Positions 16,782 through 25,640 of a stretch of DNA of 64,000 nt are shown piece after piece. Origin of the DNA: JAKFDI01 sp044508835 (GTDB lineage Bacteria > Pseudomonadota > Gammaproteobacteria > Burkholderiales > Burkholderiaceae_C); contig JBIQHD010000010.1 of the NCBI GenBank assembly GCA_044508835.1, forward strand, positions 56,510 through 120,509. Direction: 5' to 3'. Position numbers and translations under genes: made by a program. The stretch's first letter is position 1; each line of letters starts with the position of its first letter. Below the pieces are notes generated by a model, which saw only the letters and a list, made by a program, of their open reading frames with translations, did no database searches and was not told the DNA's origin.

Positions 16782-19193
16782 ATGACGTTTTCACTCAGCA
16801 CGCTGCGCGGCGAAGGCGCAGAAGCCAAGCCGGGCAAGCCGCCCAAGGCCGGCAAGACCGCCAGGCCGGCGGGCGGCGCCGGCGAACCCCGCCCGCGCGC
16901 CGGCGCGGAACTGCCCGCCGCCGGGCCCGCGAATTCGCACTGGCGCGCACAGATCGCCCTGCTCGTGGGCGGCGTGGTCTGGCTGCTGGCCGTGCTGGCG
17001 CTGGTCACCCACGATCCCGCCGACGCGGCCTTCTCCACCTCGGGCGGCAACGCGCTGCCGCACAACAAGGCGGGCGCGCTCGGCGCCTGGTTCTCCGACC
17101 TCGCGTTCTTCCTGCTGGGCTTCTCGGCCTGGTGGCTGGTGCTGGTCGGCCTGCGGTCGTGGCTGGGCGGCCTGGCGCGCCTGCTGCGCGCCGACGGAAC
17201 GCCGGCCCACACCTTCGGCCGCTGGCCGCGCACGGTGTTCTGGCTCGGCGTGCTGCTGCTGCTCGCGGCCAGCACCTCGCTCGAATGGACCCGCATGTAC
17301 CAGTGGGAGCCGCGCCTGCCGGGCGCGCATGCCGGCGGCGTGCTCGGCTACACGCTCGGCCCGGCGTCGATGCGGCTGCTCGGCTTCGCCGGCTCGGGCG
17401 TGCTGTGGATCGCGGCGCTGGTGGCCGGGCTGTCGATGGCCTTCGGCTTCTCCTGGCTGCGGCTGGCCGAGGCGATCGGCGAACGGCTCGAGTCGCTGAA
17501 GGAGCGCCGCGTCGAGCGCATCGAGCGCGCCGAGGACATCCGCATCGGCGAGAAGGCGCTGCGCGAGCGCGAGCAGGTGGTGGAGGTCGAGCACCAGCTG
17601 CACGAAGACCACGTGCCCATCGTCATCGAGGCGCCGGTGATCGAGGTGCCCAAGAGCGAGCGCGTGGTCAAGGAGCGGCAGAAGCCGCTGTTCACCGAGC
17701 TGGCGGACACGAAGCTGCCGCAGGTCGACCTGCTCGACAGCGCGCCGGCGCGCACCGAGAGCGTGACGCCCGAGACGCTGGAGATGACCTCGCGCCTGAT
17801 CGAGAAGAAGCTGCGCGACTTCGGCGTGGAGGTGCGCGTGGTCGCGGCCTCGCCCGGCCCGGTGATCACGCGCTACGAGATCGAGCCGGCCACCGGCGTG
17901 AAGGGCTCGCAGGTGGTGAACCTCGCGAAGGACCTGGCGCGCAGCCTGAGCCTCATCAGCATCCGCGTGGTCGAGACCATCCCCGGGCGCACGACCATGG
18001 CGCTGGAGCTGCCCAACGCCCGCCGGCAGATGATCCGCCTGTCGGAGATCCTCGGCTCGCAGGTCTACAACGACGCGGCCTCGCAGCTCACCATGGGTCT
18101 CGGCAAGGACATCGTCGGCGCGCCCATGGTGGCCGACCTCGCCAAGATGCCGCACTGCCTCGTGGCCGGCACCACCGGCTCGGGCAAGTCGGTGGGCATC
18201 AACGCGATGATCCTGTCGCTGCTCTACAAGGCCGAGGCGCGCGACGTGCGGCTCATCCTCATCGACCCGAAGATGCTCGAGATGAGCGTCTACGAAGGCA
18301 TTCCGCACCTGCTCGCGCCCGTGGTCACCGACATGAAGCAGGCCGCCAACGCGCTCAACTGGTGCGTGGGCGAGATGGAGCGGCGCTACAAGCTCATGAG
18401 CAAGATGGGCGTGCGCAACCTGTCGGGCTACAACAAGAAGATCACCGACGCGAACGAGCGCGGCGAGAAGATCGGCAACCCCTTCAGCCTCACGCCCGAG
18501 GAGCCCGAGCCGCTGGAGCGCCTGCCCTTCGTGGTGGTGGTGATCGACGAGCTCGCCGACCTGATGATGGTGGTGGGCAAGAAGATCGAGGAACTCATCG
18601 CCCGCCTGGCGCAGAAGGCGCGTGCGGCGGGCATCCACCTCATCCTCGCGACGCAGCGCCCGAGCGTGGACGTGATCACCGGCCTCATCAAGGCCAACAT
18701 CCCGACGCGGCTGTCGTTCCAGGTGTCGAGCAAGATCGACTCGCGCACCATCCTCGACCAGATGGGCGCCGAGGCGCTGCTGGGGCAGGGCGACATGCTC
18801 TACCTCACGCCGGGCGGCGGCCTGCCGGTGCGCGTGCACGGCGCCTTCGTGTCGGACGAAGAGGTGCACCGCGTGGTCGAGTACCTGAAGGCGCAGGGCG
18901 AGCCCGACTACATCGAGGGCATCCTCGAAGGCGGCACGCTCGACGGCGACGGCGACCCGAGCACCGCCGACATGCCCGGCGGCGGGGGCGGCGAATCCGA
19001 CCCGATGTACGACCAGGCGGTGGCCGTGGTGCTGCAGCACCGGCGTGCGTCGATCTCGCTGGTGCAACGCCACTTGCGCATCGGATACAACCGCGCGGCG
19101 CGCCTGCTGGAACAAATGGAGAAATCCGGCCTCGTATCGGCCATGTCCACCAACGGCAACCGGGACATCGTCGTCCCCGCCCGCGCCGAATGA
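16782..19193 (+). CDS. ftsK: DNA translocase FtsK
   Basis: An 803-residue divisome protein that pumps chromosomal DNA at the septum and activates XerCD at dif. The N-terminal region has four membrane helices (about 55-230). A short charged linker follows, shorter than in E. coli, then the RecA-like motor with Walker A GTTGSGKSVG (about 463-472) and Walker B FVVVVIDELADL. The C-terminal winged-helix gamma domain (about 735-803, YDQAVAVVLQHRRASISLVQ) reads KOPS sequences. The stop overlaps the lolA start (ATGA), so the two are co-translated. Confidence 0.96.
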   Translation: MTFSLSTLRGEGAEAKPGKPPKAGKTARPAGGAGEPRPRAGAELPAAGPANSHWRAQIALLVGGVVWLLAVLALVTHDPADAAFSTSGGNALPHNKAGALGAWFSDLAFFLLGFSAWWLVLVGLRSWLGGLARLLRADGTPAHTFGRWPRTVFWLGVLLLLAASTSLEWTRMYQWEPRLPGAHAGGVLGYTLGPASMRLLGFAGSGVLWIAALVAGLSMAFGFSWLRLAEAIGERLESLKERRVERIERAEDIRIGEKALREREQVVEVEHQLHEDHVPIVIEAPVIEVPKSERVVKERQKPLFTELADTKLPQVDLLDSAPARTESVTPETLEMTSRLIEKKLRDFGVEVRVVAASPGPVITRYEIEPATGVKGSQVVNLAKDLARSLSLISIRVVETIPGRTTMALELPNARRQMIRLSEILGSQVYNDAASQLTMGLGKDIVGAPMVADLAKMPHCLVAGTTGSGKSVGINAMILSLLYKAEARDVRLILIDPKMLEMSVYEGIPHLLAPVVTDMKQAANALNWCVGEMERRYKLMSKMGVRNLSGYNKKITDANERGEKIGNPFSLTPEEPEPLERLPFVVVVIDELADLMMVVGKKIEELIARLAQKARAAGIHLILATQRPSVDVITGLIKANIPTRLSFQVSSKIDSRTILDQMGAEALLGQGDMLYLTPGGGLPVRVHGAFVSDEEVHRVVEYLKAQGEPDYIEGILEGGTLDGDGDPSTADMPGGGGGESDPMYDQAVAVVLQHRRASISLVQRHLRIGYNRAARLLEQMEKSGLVSAMSTNGNRDIVVPARAE

Positions 19194-19798
19194 AGAAGTT
19201 CCTCGCGCTGGCCGCCCTGGCGGCCGCGTCGGTCGCGGCCCATGCCGACGCCGTCGACACGCTGAAGGCCTTCGTGCGCGAGGTGAAGAGCGGCACCGCC
19301 GCCTTCACCCAGACCGTCACCTCGCCCGACGGCGCGAAGACCAAGGCGTCCAGCGGCACGTTCCAGTTCGAGCGGCCCAACCGCTTCCGCTTCGCCTACA
19401 CCAAGCCCTTCGAGCAGACGATCGTGGCGGATGGCCAGAAGGTGTGGATCCACGACGCCGACCTGAACCAGGTCAGCTCGCGGCGCATCGCCCAGGCGCT
19501 GGGCGCGACGCCGGCGGCCATCCTGGCGGGCGGGGACGTCGAGCGCGACTTCGAGCTGTCGGACCTGCCCGAGAAGGACGGCGTCGCCTGGGCCGAGGCC
19601 AGGCCGCGCGCGAAGGAGGGCGCGTTCCAGTCGGTGCGCGTCGGCTTCCGCGGCCGGACACTGTCGGCGATCGAGATCGTCGACGCCTTCGGGCAGCGTT
19701 CGCTGCTGCAGTTCAGCCAGTGGGTGCCGAATGCGTCCGTCCCGCCCGAGACTTTCCGCTTCACCCCGCCCACGGGCGCCGACGTCATCGAGCAGTGA
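19190..19798 (+). CDS. lolA: outer-membrane lipoprotein carrier protein LolA
   Basis: A 202-residue periplasmic chaperone that takes lipoproteins from the LolCDE complex and delivers them to the outer membrane. A Sec signal peptide of about 20 residues (cleavage after AAHA) is followed by the LolA fold with FTQTVTSPDG, SSGTFQFERPNRFRFAY and VWIHDADLNQVSSR. Placement directly after ftsK (4-base overlap) is the conserved order in many proteobacteria. Its partners lolC and lolD lie 40 kb away in this window. Confidence 0.96.
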   Translation: MKKFLALAALAAASVAAHADAVDTLKAFVREVKSGTAAFTQTVTSPDGAKTKASSGTFQFERPNRFRFAYTKPFEQTIVADGQKVWIHDADLNQVSSRRIAQALGATPAAILAGGDVERDFELSDLPEKDGVAWAEARPRAKEGAFQSVRVGFRGRTLSAIEIVDAFGQRSLLQFSQWVPNASVPPETFRFTPPTGADVIEQ

Positions 19799-19824
19799 GG
19801 CGCGGGCAGGCGCGTTTCGCGGCC

Positions 19825-20517
19825 TCAGAAATTCCAGTTGAACCCGATCGACCACTGCCGGGCGCGGCCGCTGCCGCGCTGCGCCGCGACCTTGGCGTAC
19901 ACGCCGAGCGCGTCGCCGAGCTCGCGGTACAGGCTGGTGGCCGCCCAGGGGCGCGAGCGGTCGTCGCCGAACAGTTCGGCGCTCCACGTCCACGCCGGCG
20001 CGAACGCCCATTCGCCGGCGGCGGCCGCGAGCGTGCTGCCGCGATGCGCCGCATGGTCGCGTTCATGACCCAGGTTGAGGTGCAGCGTCAGGTCGCCGAT
20101 GCGGCGCGAGGCGATCAGCGTGACGCTGCTGGCCGCATGCGACGACGGGCCGCCCCGCGGGCGCTCCCAGCCGGTGCCGTAGGCGAGCGCGATGCCGCCG
20201 GCCTCGCCGTCGAAGGCCAGGAGATCGCTCTTGCCGCCGATCGACAGCGCGTCGGCGCGATCGCCTCCGCCGGTGGCGCGCTCGACGCCGGCCCACAGCT
20301 CGGTGTCGAAGCCGATGCCGCAGCCCGCTTCGACCACGCGGAGCGTGGTGTGCGGCGCGCCGCGTTCGCGCTCGCGCCCGGCGAAGGCCGAGAGCTGGCA
20401 GACCCGCCGTTCCTTCACGCCGGCCGTGTCGGTGTCGAGCGGGCGGTCGGCCCGCGCCGTGCCGGCGCCGAGCGCGCAGGCGGCCGCCGCGATCGCGAGC
20501 CCGATGGTTCGATGCAT
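19825..20517 (-). CDS. hypothetical outer-membrane beta-barrel protein
   Basis: A 230-residue exported protein, not recognised as a named family. The signal peptide MHRTIGLAIAAAACALGAGTARA is clear. The rest alternates polar and hydrophobic residues in strands (VTLIASRRIGDLTLHLNLGH, SIGFNWNF) and ends in Phe, as barrel proteins recognised by BamA do. The start is backed by GGAGGGACAGGGGC before the ATG; an in-frame upstream ATG would bury the signal peptide. It converges on lolA with 26 bp between and diverges from rarA. Two cysteines (about 40 and 64) might pair. Confidence 0.75.
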   Translation of the reverse strand: MHRTIGLAIAAAACALGAGTARADRPLDTDTAGVKERRVCQLSAFAGRERERGAPHTTLRVVEAGCGIGFDTELWAGVERATGGGDRADALSIGGKSDLLAFDGEAGGIALAYGTGWERPRGGPSSHAASSVTLIASRRIGDLTLHLNLGHERDHAAHRGSTLAAAAGEWAFAPAWTWSAELFGDDRSRPWAATSLYRELGDALGVYAKVAAQRGSGRARQWSIGFNWNF

Positions 20518-20600
20518 GCCCCTGTCCCTCCGTGCCGGCGTGCCGGCCTGCTGGTTGCCGGCGCGCATTCTTCCATGCGGCCGCCGCCGGCGCGGGCGGC

Positions 20601-20606
20601 GACAAT
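20601..20606 (+). promoter_or_regulatory. -10-like hexamer abutting the rarA start
   Basis: GACAAT, then CGCGCG and the ATG. No Shine-Dalgarno sequence is present. Confidence 0.45.
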
Positions 20607-20612
20607 CGCGCG

Positions 20613-21920
20613 ATGAGCACGCTCGAGCTGCCCCTGGGCGACGCCCCGGCCGCGCCCCTGGCGGAGCGCCTGCGCCCGCGCACGCTCGACGAGGTCATCG
20701 GCCAGCAGCACCTGCTCGGCGCCGGCAAGCCGCTGCGCGCGGCCTTCGATTCGGGGCGGCTGCACTCGATGATCCTGTGGGGCCCGCCGGGCGTGGGCAA
20801 GACCACGCTGGCGCGGCTGATGGCCGATGCGTTCGACGCGCAGTTCATCGCCATCTCCGCGGTGCTCGGCGGCGTGAAGGACATCCGCGAGGCGGTCGAG
20901 CGCGCGCAGGCCGTGCGCTCGGCGGGCCGGCGCACGGTGGTCTTCGTCGACGAGGTGCACCGCTTCAACAAGAGCCAGCAGGACGCCTTCCTGCCGCACG
21001 TCGAGTCCGGCCTCTTCACCTTCATCGGGGCCACCACCGAGAACCCGTCGTTCGAGGTGAACTCGGCGCTGCTGTCGCGCGCGACGGTGCACGTGCTCAG
21101 GAGCCTCGACGACGCAGACATGGCCGAGCTGCTGCGGCGCGCGCGCGAGCTGCTGGCCGCGCCGCCGATGAGCGCGCCGGCGCAGGCCCGCCTCGTGGGC
21201 TACGCCGACGGCGATGCGCGGCGCCTGCTCAACGCCTACGAGAACCTGGTCGGCATGCTCGGCGGCGTGGCTGAGATCGACGAGCCGCTGCTCGAACGAT
21301 CGCTGGGCGAGCAGCTGCGCCGCTACGACAAGGGCGGCGAGCAGTTCTACGACACCATCTCGGCGCTGCACAAGAGCGTGCGCGGCTCCGACCCCGATGC
21401 GGCGCTGTACTGGTTCGTGCGCATGATCGACGGCGGCGTCGACCCGCGCTACGCCGCGCGCCGCATCGTGCGCATGGCCAGCGAGGACATCGGCCTGGCC
21501 GATCCGCGCGCCCTGCGCCTCGCGCTCGACGCCGCCGAGGTCTACGAGCGCCTGGGCTCGCCCGAGGGCGAGCTGGCGCTGGCCGAGGCCGTGGTGTATC
21601 TGGCCGTCGCGCCGAAGTCGAACGCCGTCTACAAGGCCTACAACGCGGCCCGCACCTTCGTGAAGCAGGACGTCACGCGCCCGGTGCCGCTGCACCTGCG
21701 CAATGCGCCGACGAAGCTGATGAAGTCGCTCGACTACGGCCGCGGCTACCGCTACGCGCACGACGAGGAAGGCGGCTTCGCGGCCGGCGAGAGCTACTGG
21801 CCCGAGGGCATGGCGCCGCCGCGCTTCTACGAGCCGGTGCCGCGCGGGCTCGAGATCCGCATCGGCGACAAGCTGGCCGAACTGCGGCGGCGCAACGAGG
21901 ACGCCGGCACCAAGCCTTGA
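20613..21920 (+). CDS. rarA: replication-associated recombination protein A
   Basis: A 435-residue AAA+ ATPase of the RarA/MgsA/WRNIP1 family that acts at stalled replication forks and binds SSB. The N-terminus has the family segment LAERLRPRTLDEVIGQQHLLG and Walker A GPPGVGKTT (57-65). Walker B is VVFVDEVHRFNKSQQD and sensor 1 is FIGATTENPSF. The C-terminal tetramerisation region includes YWFVRMIDGGVDPRYAARR. Length is normal (E. coli 447). The chosen ATG sits 6 nt after a GACAAT hexamer; an earlier in-frame ATG at 20532 would add an atypical tail. Confidence 0.95.
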   Translation: MSTLELPLGDAPAAPLAERLRPRTLDEVIGQQHLLGAGKPLRAAFDSGRLHSMILWGPPGVGKTTLARLMADAFDAQFIAISAVLGGVKDIREAVERAQAVRSAGRRTVVFVDEVHRFNKSQQDAFLPHVESGLFTFIGATTENPSFEVNSALLSRATVHVLRSLDDADMAELLRRARELLAAPPMSAPAQARLVGYADGDARRLLNAYENLVGMLGGVAEIDEPLLERSLGEQLRRYDKGGEQFYDTISALHKSVRGSDPDAALYWFVRMIDGGVDPRYAARRIVRMASEDIGLADPRALRLALDAAEVYERLGSPEGELALAEAVVYLAVAPKSNAVYKAYNAARTFVKQDVTRPVPLHLRNAPTKLMKSLDYGRGYRYAHDEEGGFAAGESYWPEGMAPPRFYEPVPRGLEIRIGDKLAELRRRNEDAGTKP

Positions 21921-21991
21921 CCCGGCGCATGCCCCGAAAACGGCGCGCTGCCATCGAGTGCAGACCCTATATCGCGCCCCGGCGGAAATCC

Positions 21992-21997
21992 TAGAAT
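21992..21997 (+). promoter_or_regulatory. possible -10 element of the liv leader
   Basis: TAGAAT, 113 nt before livH, upstream of the terminator at 22034. No convincing -35 is seen. Confidence 0.35.
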
Positions 21998-22033
21998 CCG
22001 CACCGCTCACGATGACGAGTCGCTGACGATACG

Positions 22034-22063
22034 GCCCGCCCGCCACCGCTCGGCGGGCTTTTT
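22034..22063 (+). terminator. intrinsic terminator before livH (rarA terminator or liv attenuator)
   Basis: Stem GCCCGCC...GGCGGGC with an 11-nt loop and a T5 tail. It lies 113 bp after rarA and 46 bp before livH, downstream of the TAGAAT element at 21992. It could end rarA transcripts or act as an attenuator in the liv leader. A tiny ORF MTSR-stop (22012-22026) precedes it but has no branched-chain codons. Confidence 0.75.
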
Positions 22064-22109
22064 GCTACCCCACTCGGGCGGCATCGCGGAAGAACCTGGA
22101 GAACCCCAG

Positions 22110-23030
22110 ATGGAAGTCTTCATCCAGCAGATCATCAATGGTCTGGTGCTCGGCAGCGTGTACGCGCTCGTCGCGCTCGGCTACACGATGGTCTACGGCA
22201 TCATCAATCTCATCAACTTCGCGCACGGCGAGGTGCTGATGGTGGGCGCGCTGACGAGCTGGACCGTCGTCACCGCCCTCCAGGGCACGATGCCCGGCTG
22301 GCTGCTGCTGCTGCTGTCGCTGATCGTCGCGATGGTGGTGTGCGCCGTGCTCAACTTCGCCATCGAGAAGGTCGCGTACCGGCCGCTGCGCCGCGCACCG
22401 CGCCTGGCCCCGCTGATCACCGCCATGGGCATGAGCCTGCTGCTGCAGACGCTGGCGATGATCATCTGGAAGCCGAACTACAAGTCCTACCCGATCCTGC
22501 TGCCGAGCGAGCCGTACAACGTGTTCGGCGCGGTGATCAACACCACGCAGATCGTCATCCTCGTCGTCACCGCGCTGGCGCTCGCGGGCCTCATGTACCT
22601 CGTCAACAGGACGCGGCTCGGCCGCGCGATGCGCGCCACGGCCGAGAACCCGCGCGTCGCCGGGCTGATGGGCGTGCGGCCCGACACGGTGATCTCGGCC
22701 ACCTTCATCATCGGTGCGGCGCTCGCGGCGCTGGCCGGCGTGATGTACGCGGCCAACTACGGCTCGGTGCAGCACACCATGGGCTTCCTGCCGGGGCTGA
22801 AGGCGTTCACGGCGGCGGTGTTCGGCGGCATCGGCAACCTGCCCGGCGCGATGATCGGCGGGGTGCTGCTCGGGCTGATCGAGGCGCTCGGCGCCGGCTA
22901 CATCGGCGCGCTCACCGGCGGGGTGCTCGGCAGCCACTACTCCGACATCTTCGCCTTCATGGTGCTCATCCTCATCCTCACGCTGCGGCCGCAGGGCCTG
23001 CTCGGCGAGCGCGTGGCCGACCGCGCCTGA
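22110..23030 (+). CDS. livH: branched-chain amino-acid ABC transporter permease LivH
   Basis: A 306-residue inner-membrane permease of the HAAT family (about 8 helices) that pairs with LivM. It shows the typical N-terminus IIQQ-like FIQQIINGLVLGSVYALVALGYTMVYGIINLINFAHGE (FIQQIINGL at residue 3 and INFAHGE at about 34) and the C-terminal LGLIEALGAGY/LTLRPQGLLG segments. ATG 22110 follows GGAG at good spacing; the in-frame ATG at 22062 would place the start inside the terminator tail. First of four tightly packed genes. No substrate-binding protein gene is attached. Confidence 0.94.
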   Translation: MEVFIQQIINGLVLGSVYALVALGYTMVYGIINLINFAHGEVLMVGALTSWTVVTALQGTMPGWLLLLLSLIVAMVVCAVLNFAIEKVAYRPLRRAPRLAPLITAMGMSLLLQTLAMIIWKPNYKSYPILLPSEPYNVFGAVINTTQIVILVVTALALAGLMYLVNRTRLGRAMRATAENPRVAGLMGVRPDTVISATFIIGAALAALAGVMYAANYGSVQHTMGFLPGLKAFTAAVFGGIGNLPGAMIGGVLLGLIEALGAGYIGALTGGVLGSHYSDIFAFMVLILILTLRPQGLLGERVADRA

Positions 23031-23042
23031 CGGGAGCACACG

Positions 23043-24146
23043 ATGAAAGACAAACGGGTCGTCACCTTCGTGCTCGCCGGCATTGCGCTGCTGGTGCTGC
23101 CGCTCGTCGCGCAGCAGTTCGGCAATGCCTGGGTGCGCATCATCGACATGGCGCTGCTGTACGTGCTGCTGGCGCTGGGGCTGAACATCGTCGTCGGCTA
23201 CGCCGGCCTGCTCGACCTCGGCTACGTCGCGTTCTACGCGGTCGGCGCCTACATGTTCGCGCTGCTCGCGTCGCCGCACCTGACCGACACCTTCGAGATC
23301 ATGGCGGACACCTTCCCGAACGGGCTGCACATGCCCTTGTGGGCGGTGATCCCGCTGGGCGCGGGGCTCGCGGCCATCGCCGGGGTGCTCTTGGGCATCC
23401 CGGTGCTCAAGCTGCGGGGCGACTACCTTGCCATCGTCACGCTCGGCTTCGGCGAGATCATCCGCGTGTTCCTGCTCAACCTGGACGCGCCGGTCAACCT
23501 GACCAACGGCCCGAAGGGCATCTCGCAGATCGACGACGTCTACATCCTCGGGCTGAACTTCGGCGCGCGCTGGGAGCTCTTCGGCTTCCAGCTCGCCAAG
23601 GTCACGAACTACTACTACCTGTTCCTCTTCCTCGTGATCGTGAGCGTGCTGATCTGCTACCGCCTGGAGCGCAGCCGCATCGGGCGCGCCTGGATGGCGA
23701 TCCGCGAGGACGAGGTCGCCGCCAAGGCGATGGGCATCAACACCCGCAACATGAAGCTGCTGGCCTTCGGCATGGGCGCCACCTTCGGCGGCGTGTCGGG
23801 CGTGATGTTCGCGAGCTTCCAGGGCTTCGTCTCGCCCGAGTCCTTCGCGCTGAACGAGTCGATCATGATCGTCGCCATGGTCGTGCTCGGCGGCCTCGGC
23901 CACATCCCGGGCGTGATCCTGGGCGCGGTGCTTCTCGCCGCGCTGCCCGAGGTGCTGCGCTACGTGGCCGGCGACCTGCAGCGCATGACCGACGGCCGGC
24001 TCGACGCCGCCATCCTGCGGCAGCTGTTGATCGCGCTGGCGATGATCGGCGTGATGCTCACGCGCCCGCGCGGGCTGTGGCCCTCGCCCGAGCACGGCAA
24101 GGCGGCGCCCCAGCCGGCGGTGCCGGCCGCGGGGGGCGCGAAATGA
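23043..24146 (+). CDS. livM: branched-chain amino-acid ABC transporter permease LivM
   Basis: A 367-residue inner-membrane permease, partner of LivH, with about 9-10 helices. It contains the LivM core YVLLALGLNIVVGYAGLLDLGY and the cytoplasmic coupling segment RIGRAWMAIREDEVAAKAMGI that docks on the ATPases. GGGAG precedes the start, 12 bp after livH. The stop overlaps the livG start (ATGA). The C-terminus is Pro/Ala-rich and probably flexible. Confidence 0.94.
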   Translation: MKDKRVVTFVLAGIALLVLPLVAQQFGNAWVRIIDMALLYVLLALGLNIVVGYAGLLDLGYVAFYAVGAYMFALLASPHLTDTFEIMADTFPNGLHMPLWAVIPLGAGLAAIAGVLLGIPVLKLRGDYLAIVTLGFGEIIRVFLLNLDAPVNLTNGPKGISQIDDVYILGLNFGARWELFGFQLAKVTNYYYLFLFLVIVSVLICYRLERSRIGRAWMAIREDEVAAKAMGINTRNMKLLAFGMGATFGGVSGVMFASFQGFVSPESFALNESIMIVAMVVLGGLGHIPGVILGAVLLAALPEVLRYVAGDLQRMTDGRLDAAILRQLLIALAMIGVMLTRPRGLWPSPEHGKAAPQPAVPAAGGAK

Positions 24147-24919
24147 GCGAGATCGTGCTCAAGGTGGCGTCGGTCTCCAAGCGCTTCGGCGGCCTGCAGG
24201 CCCTGTCCGACGTCGGCGTCACCATCCGCGAGGGGCAGGTCTACGGCCTGATCGGCCCCAACGGCGCCGGCAAGACCACCTTCTTCAACGTGCTCACCGG
24301 GCTGTACACGCCCGACTCGGGCAGCTTCGAGCTCGGCGGCAAGGCCTACAAGCCGAGCGCGGTGCACGAGGTGGCCAAGGCCGGCATCGCGCGCACCTTC
24401 CAGAACATCCGCCTCTTTCCCGACATGACGGCGCTCGAGAACGTGATGGTCGGGCGCCACGTGCGCACGCGCTCGGGCCTGTTCGGCGCGGTGTTCCGCA
24501 CGCCGAGCTTCAAGGCCGAGGAGAACGAGATCGCGCTGCGCGCGCAGCACCTGCTGGAGTACGTGGGCATCGGCAAGTACGCCGACTACAAGGCGCGCAC
24601 CCTGAGCTACGGCGACCAGCGCCGCCTCGAGATCGCCCGCGCGCTCGCGACCGATCCGAAGCTGATCGCGCTCGACGAGCCTGCGGCCGGCATGAACGCC
24701 ACCGAGAAGGTGGTGCTGCGCGAGCTGATCGACCGCATCCGCAACGACGGCCGCACCATCCTGCTCATCGAGCACGACGTGAAGCTGGTGATGGGGCTGT
24801 GCGACCGCGTGACGGTGCTCGACTACGGCAAGGCCATCGCCGAAGGCACGCCGGCCGAGGTGCAGCGCAACGACAAGGTGATCGAGGCCTACCTCGGCGC
24901 CGGACACAAGGCAAGCTGA
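24143..24919 (+). CDS. livG: branched-chain amino-acid ABC transporter ATPase LivG
   Basis: A 258-residue ABC ATPase. It has Walker A GPNGAGKTTF, a Q-loop in ARTFQNIRLF, the signature LSYGDQRRLEIARAL, Walker B KLIALDEPAAGMN and the switch His in LIEHDVKLV. The long insert after the Q loop (about 95-125) is typical of LivG. It overlaps livM by 4 bases and livF by 1 base (TGATG), so translation is coupled. Confidence 0.95.
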   Translation: MSEIVLKVASVSKRFGGLQALSDVGVTIREGQVYGLIGPNGAGKTTFFNVLTGLYTPDSGSFELGGKAYKPSAVHEVAKAGIARTFQNIRLFPDMTALENVMVGRHVRTRSGLFGAVFRTPSFKAEENEIALRAQHLLEYVGIGKYADYKARTLSYGDQRRLEIARALATDPKLIALDEPAAGMNATEKVVLRELIDRIRNDGRTILLIEHDVKLVMGLCDRVTVLDYGKAIAEGTPAEVQRNDKVIEAYLGAGHKAS

Positions 24920-25632
24920 TGGCCAACACCCTGCTCAAGATCAACGGCCTGCACGTGGCCTACGGCGGGATCCAGGCCGTCAAGGGCATCTCGTTCGAGG
25001 TGAACGAAGGCGAACTGGTGAGCCTCATCGGCGCCAACGGCGCCGGCAAGACCACCACGCTGGGCGCGATCACCGGCCTGCTGCCGGTCAAGGCCGGCGA
25101 CATCGAGTTCCTCGGGCGCAGCATCCGCGGCCAGGGCTCGTGGGGGCTGGTCCAGCAGGGGCTCGTCATGGTGCCGGAAGGGCGCGGCGTGTTCACGCGC
25201 ATGAGCATCACCGAGAACCTGCTGATGGGCGCCTTCGTGCGGCGCGACGCCGAGGTGCAGGCCGACGTCGAGCGCGTGTTCGAGCTCTTCCCGCGCCTGA
25301 AGGAGCGCCGCAACCAGTACGCCGGCACCATGTCCGGCGGCGAGCAGCAGATGCTCGCCATGGGCCGTGCGCTGATGGCGCGGCCCAAGGTGCTGCTGAT
25401 GGACGAGCCCTCGATGGGCCTGTCGCCCATCATGGTCGACCGCATCTTCGAGGTGGTGCGCGACATCCACCAGCGCGGCACCACCGTGCTGCTGGTGGAG
25501 CAGAACGCGAGCCGCGCGCTGCAACTGGCCACGCGCGGCTACGTGATGGAGTCGGGCGAGATCACGATGAGCGGCGAGGCCGGCGCGCTGCTCGCCGACC
25601 CCAAGGTGCGCGCCGCCTACCTCGGCGAATAG
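24919..25632 (+). CDS. livF: branched-chain amino-acid ABC transporter ATPase LivF
   Basis: A 237-residue ABC ATPase, partner of LivG. It has Walker A GANGAGKTTTLGAI, signature MSGGEQQMLAMGRAL, Walker B VLLMDEPSMGLSP and switch LVEQNASRAL. Last gene of livHMGF. Its stop is 8 bp from the stop of the convergent argD-like gene, leaving no room for a separate terminator. Confidence 0.95.
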   Translation: MANTLLKINGLHVAYGGIQAVKGISFEVNEGELVSLIGANGAGKTTTLGAITGLLPVKAGDIEFLGRSIRGQGSWGLVQQGLVMVPEGRGVFTRMSITENLLMGAFVRRDAEVQADVERVFELFPRLKERRNQYAGTMSGGEQQMLAMGRALMARPKVLLMDEPSMGLSPIMVDRIFEVVRDIHQRGTTVLLVEQNASRALQLATRGYVMESGEITMSGEAGALLADPKVRAAYLGE

Positions 25633-25640
25633 ACAGCGCG

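Noticed and set aside
22012..22026. Four-codon ORF MTSR as a branched-chain leader peptide for livHMGF
   Set aside because: No Leu, Ile or Val codons and no ribosome-binding site. Kept only as a remark in the terminator entry.
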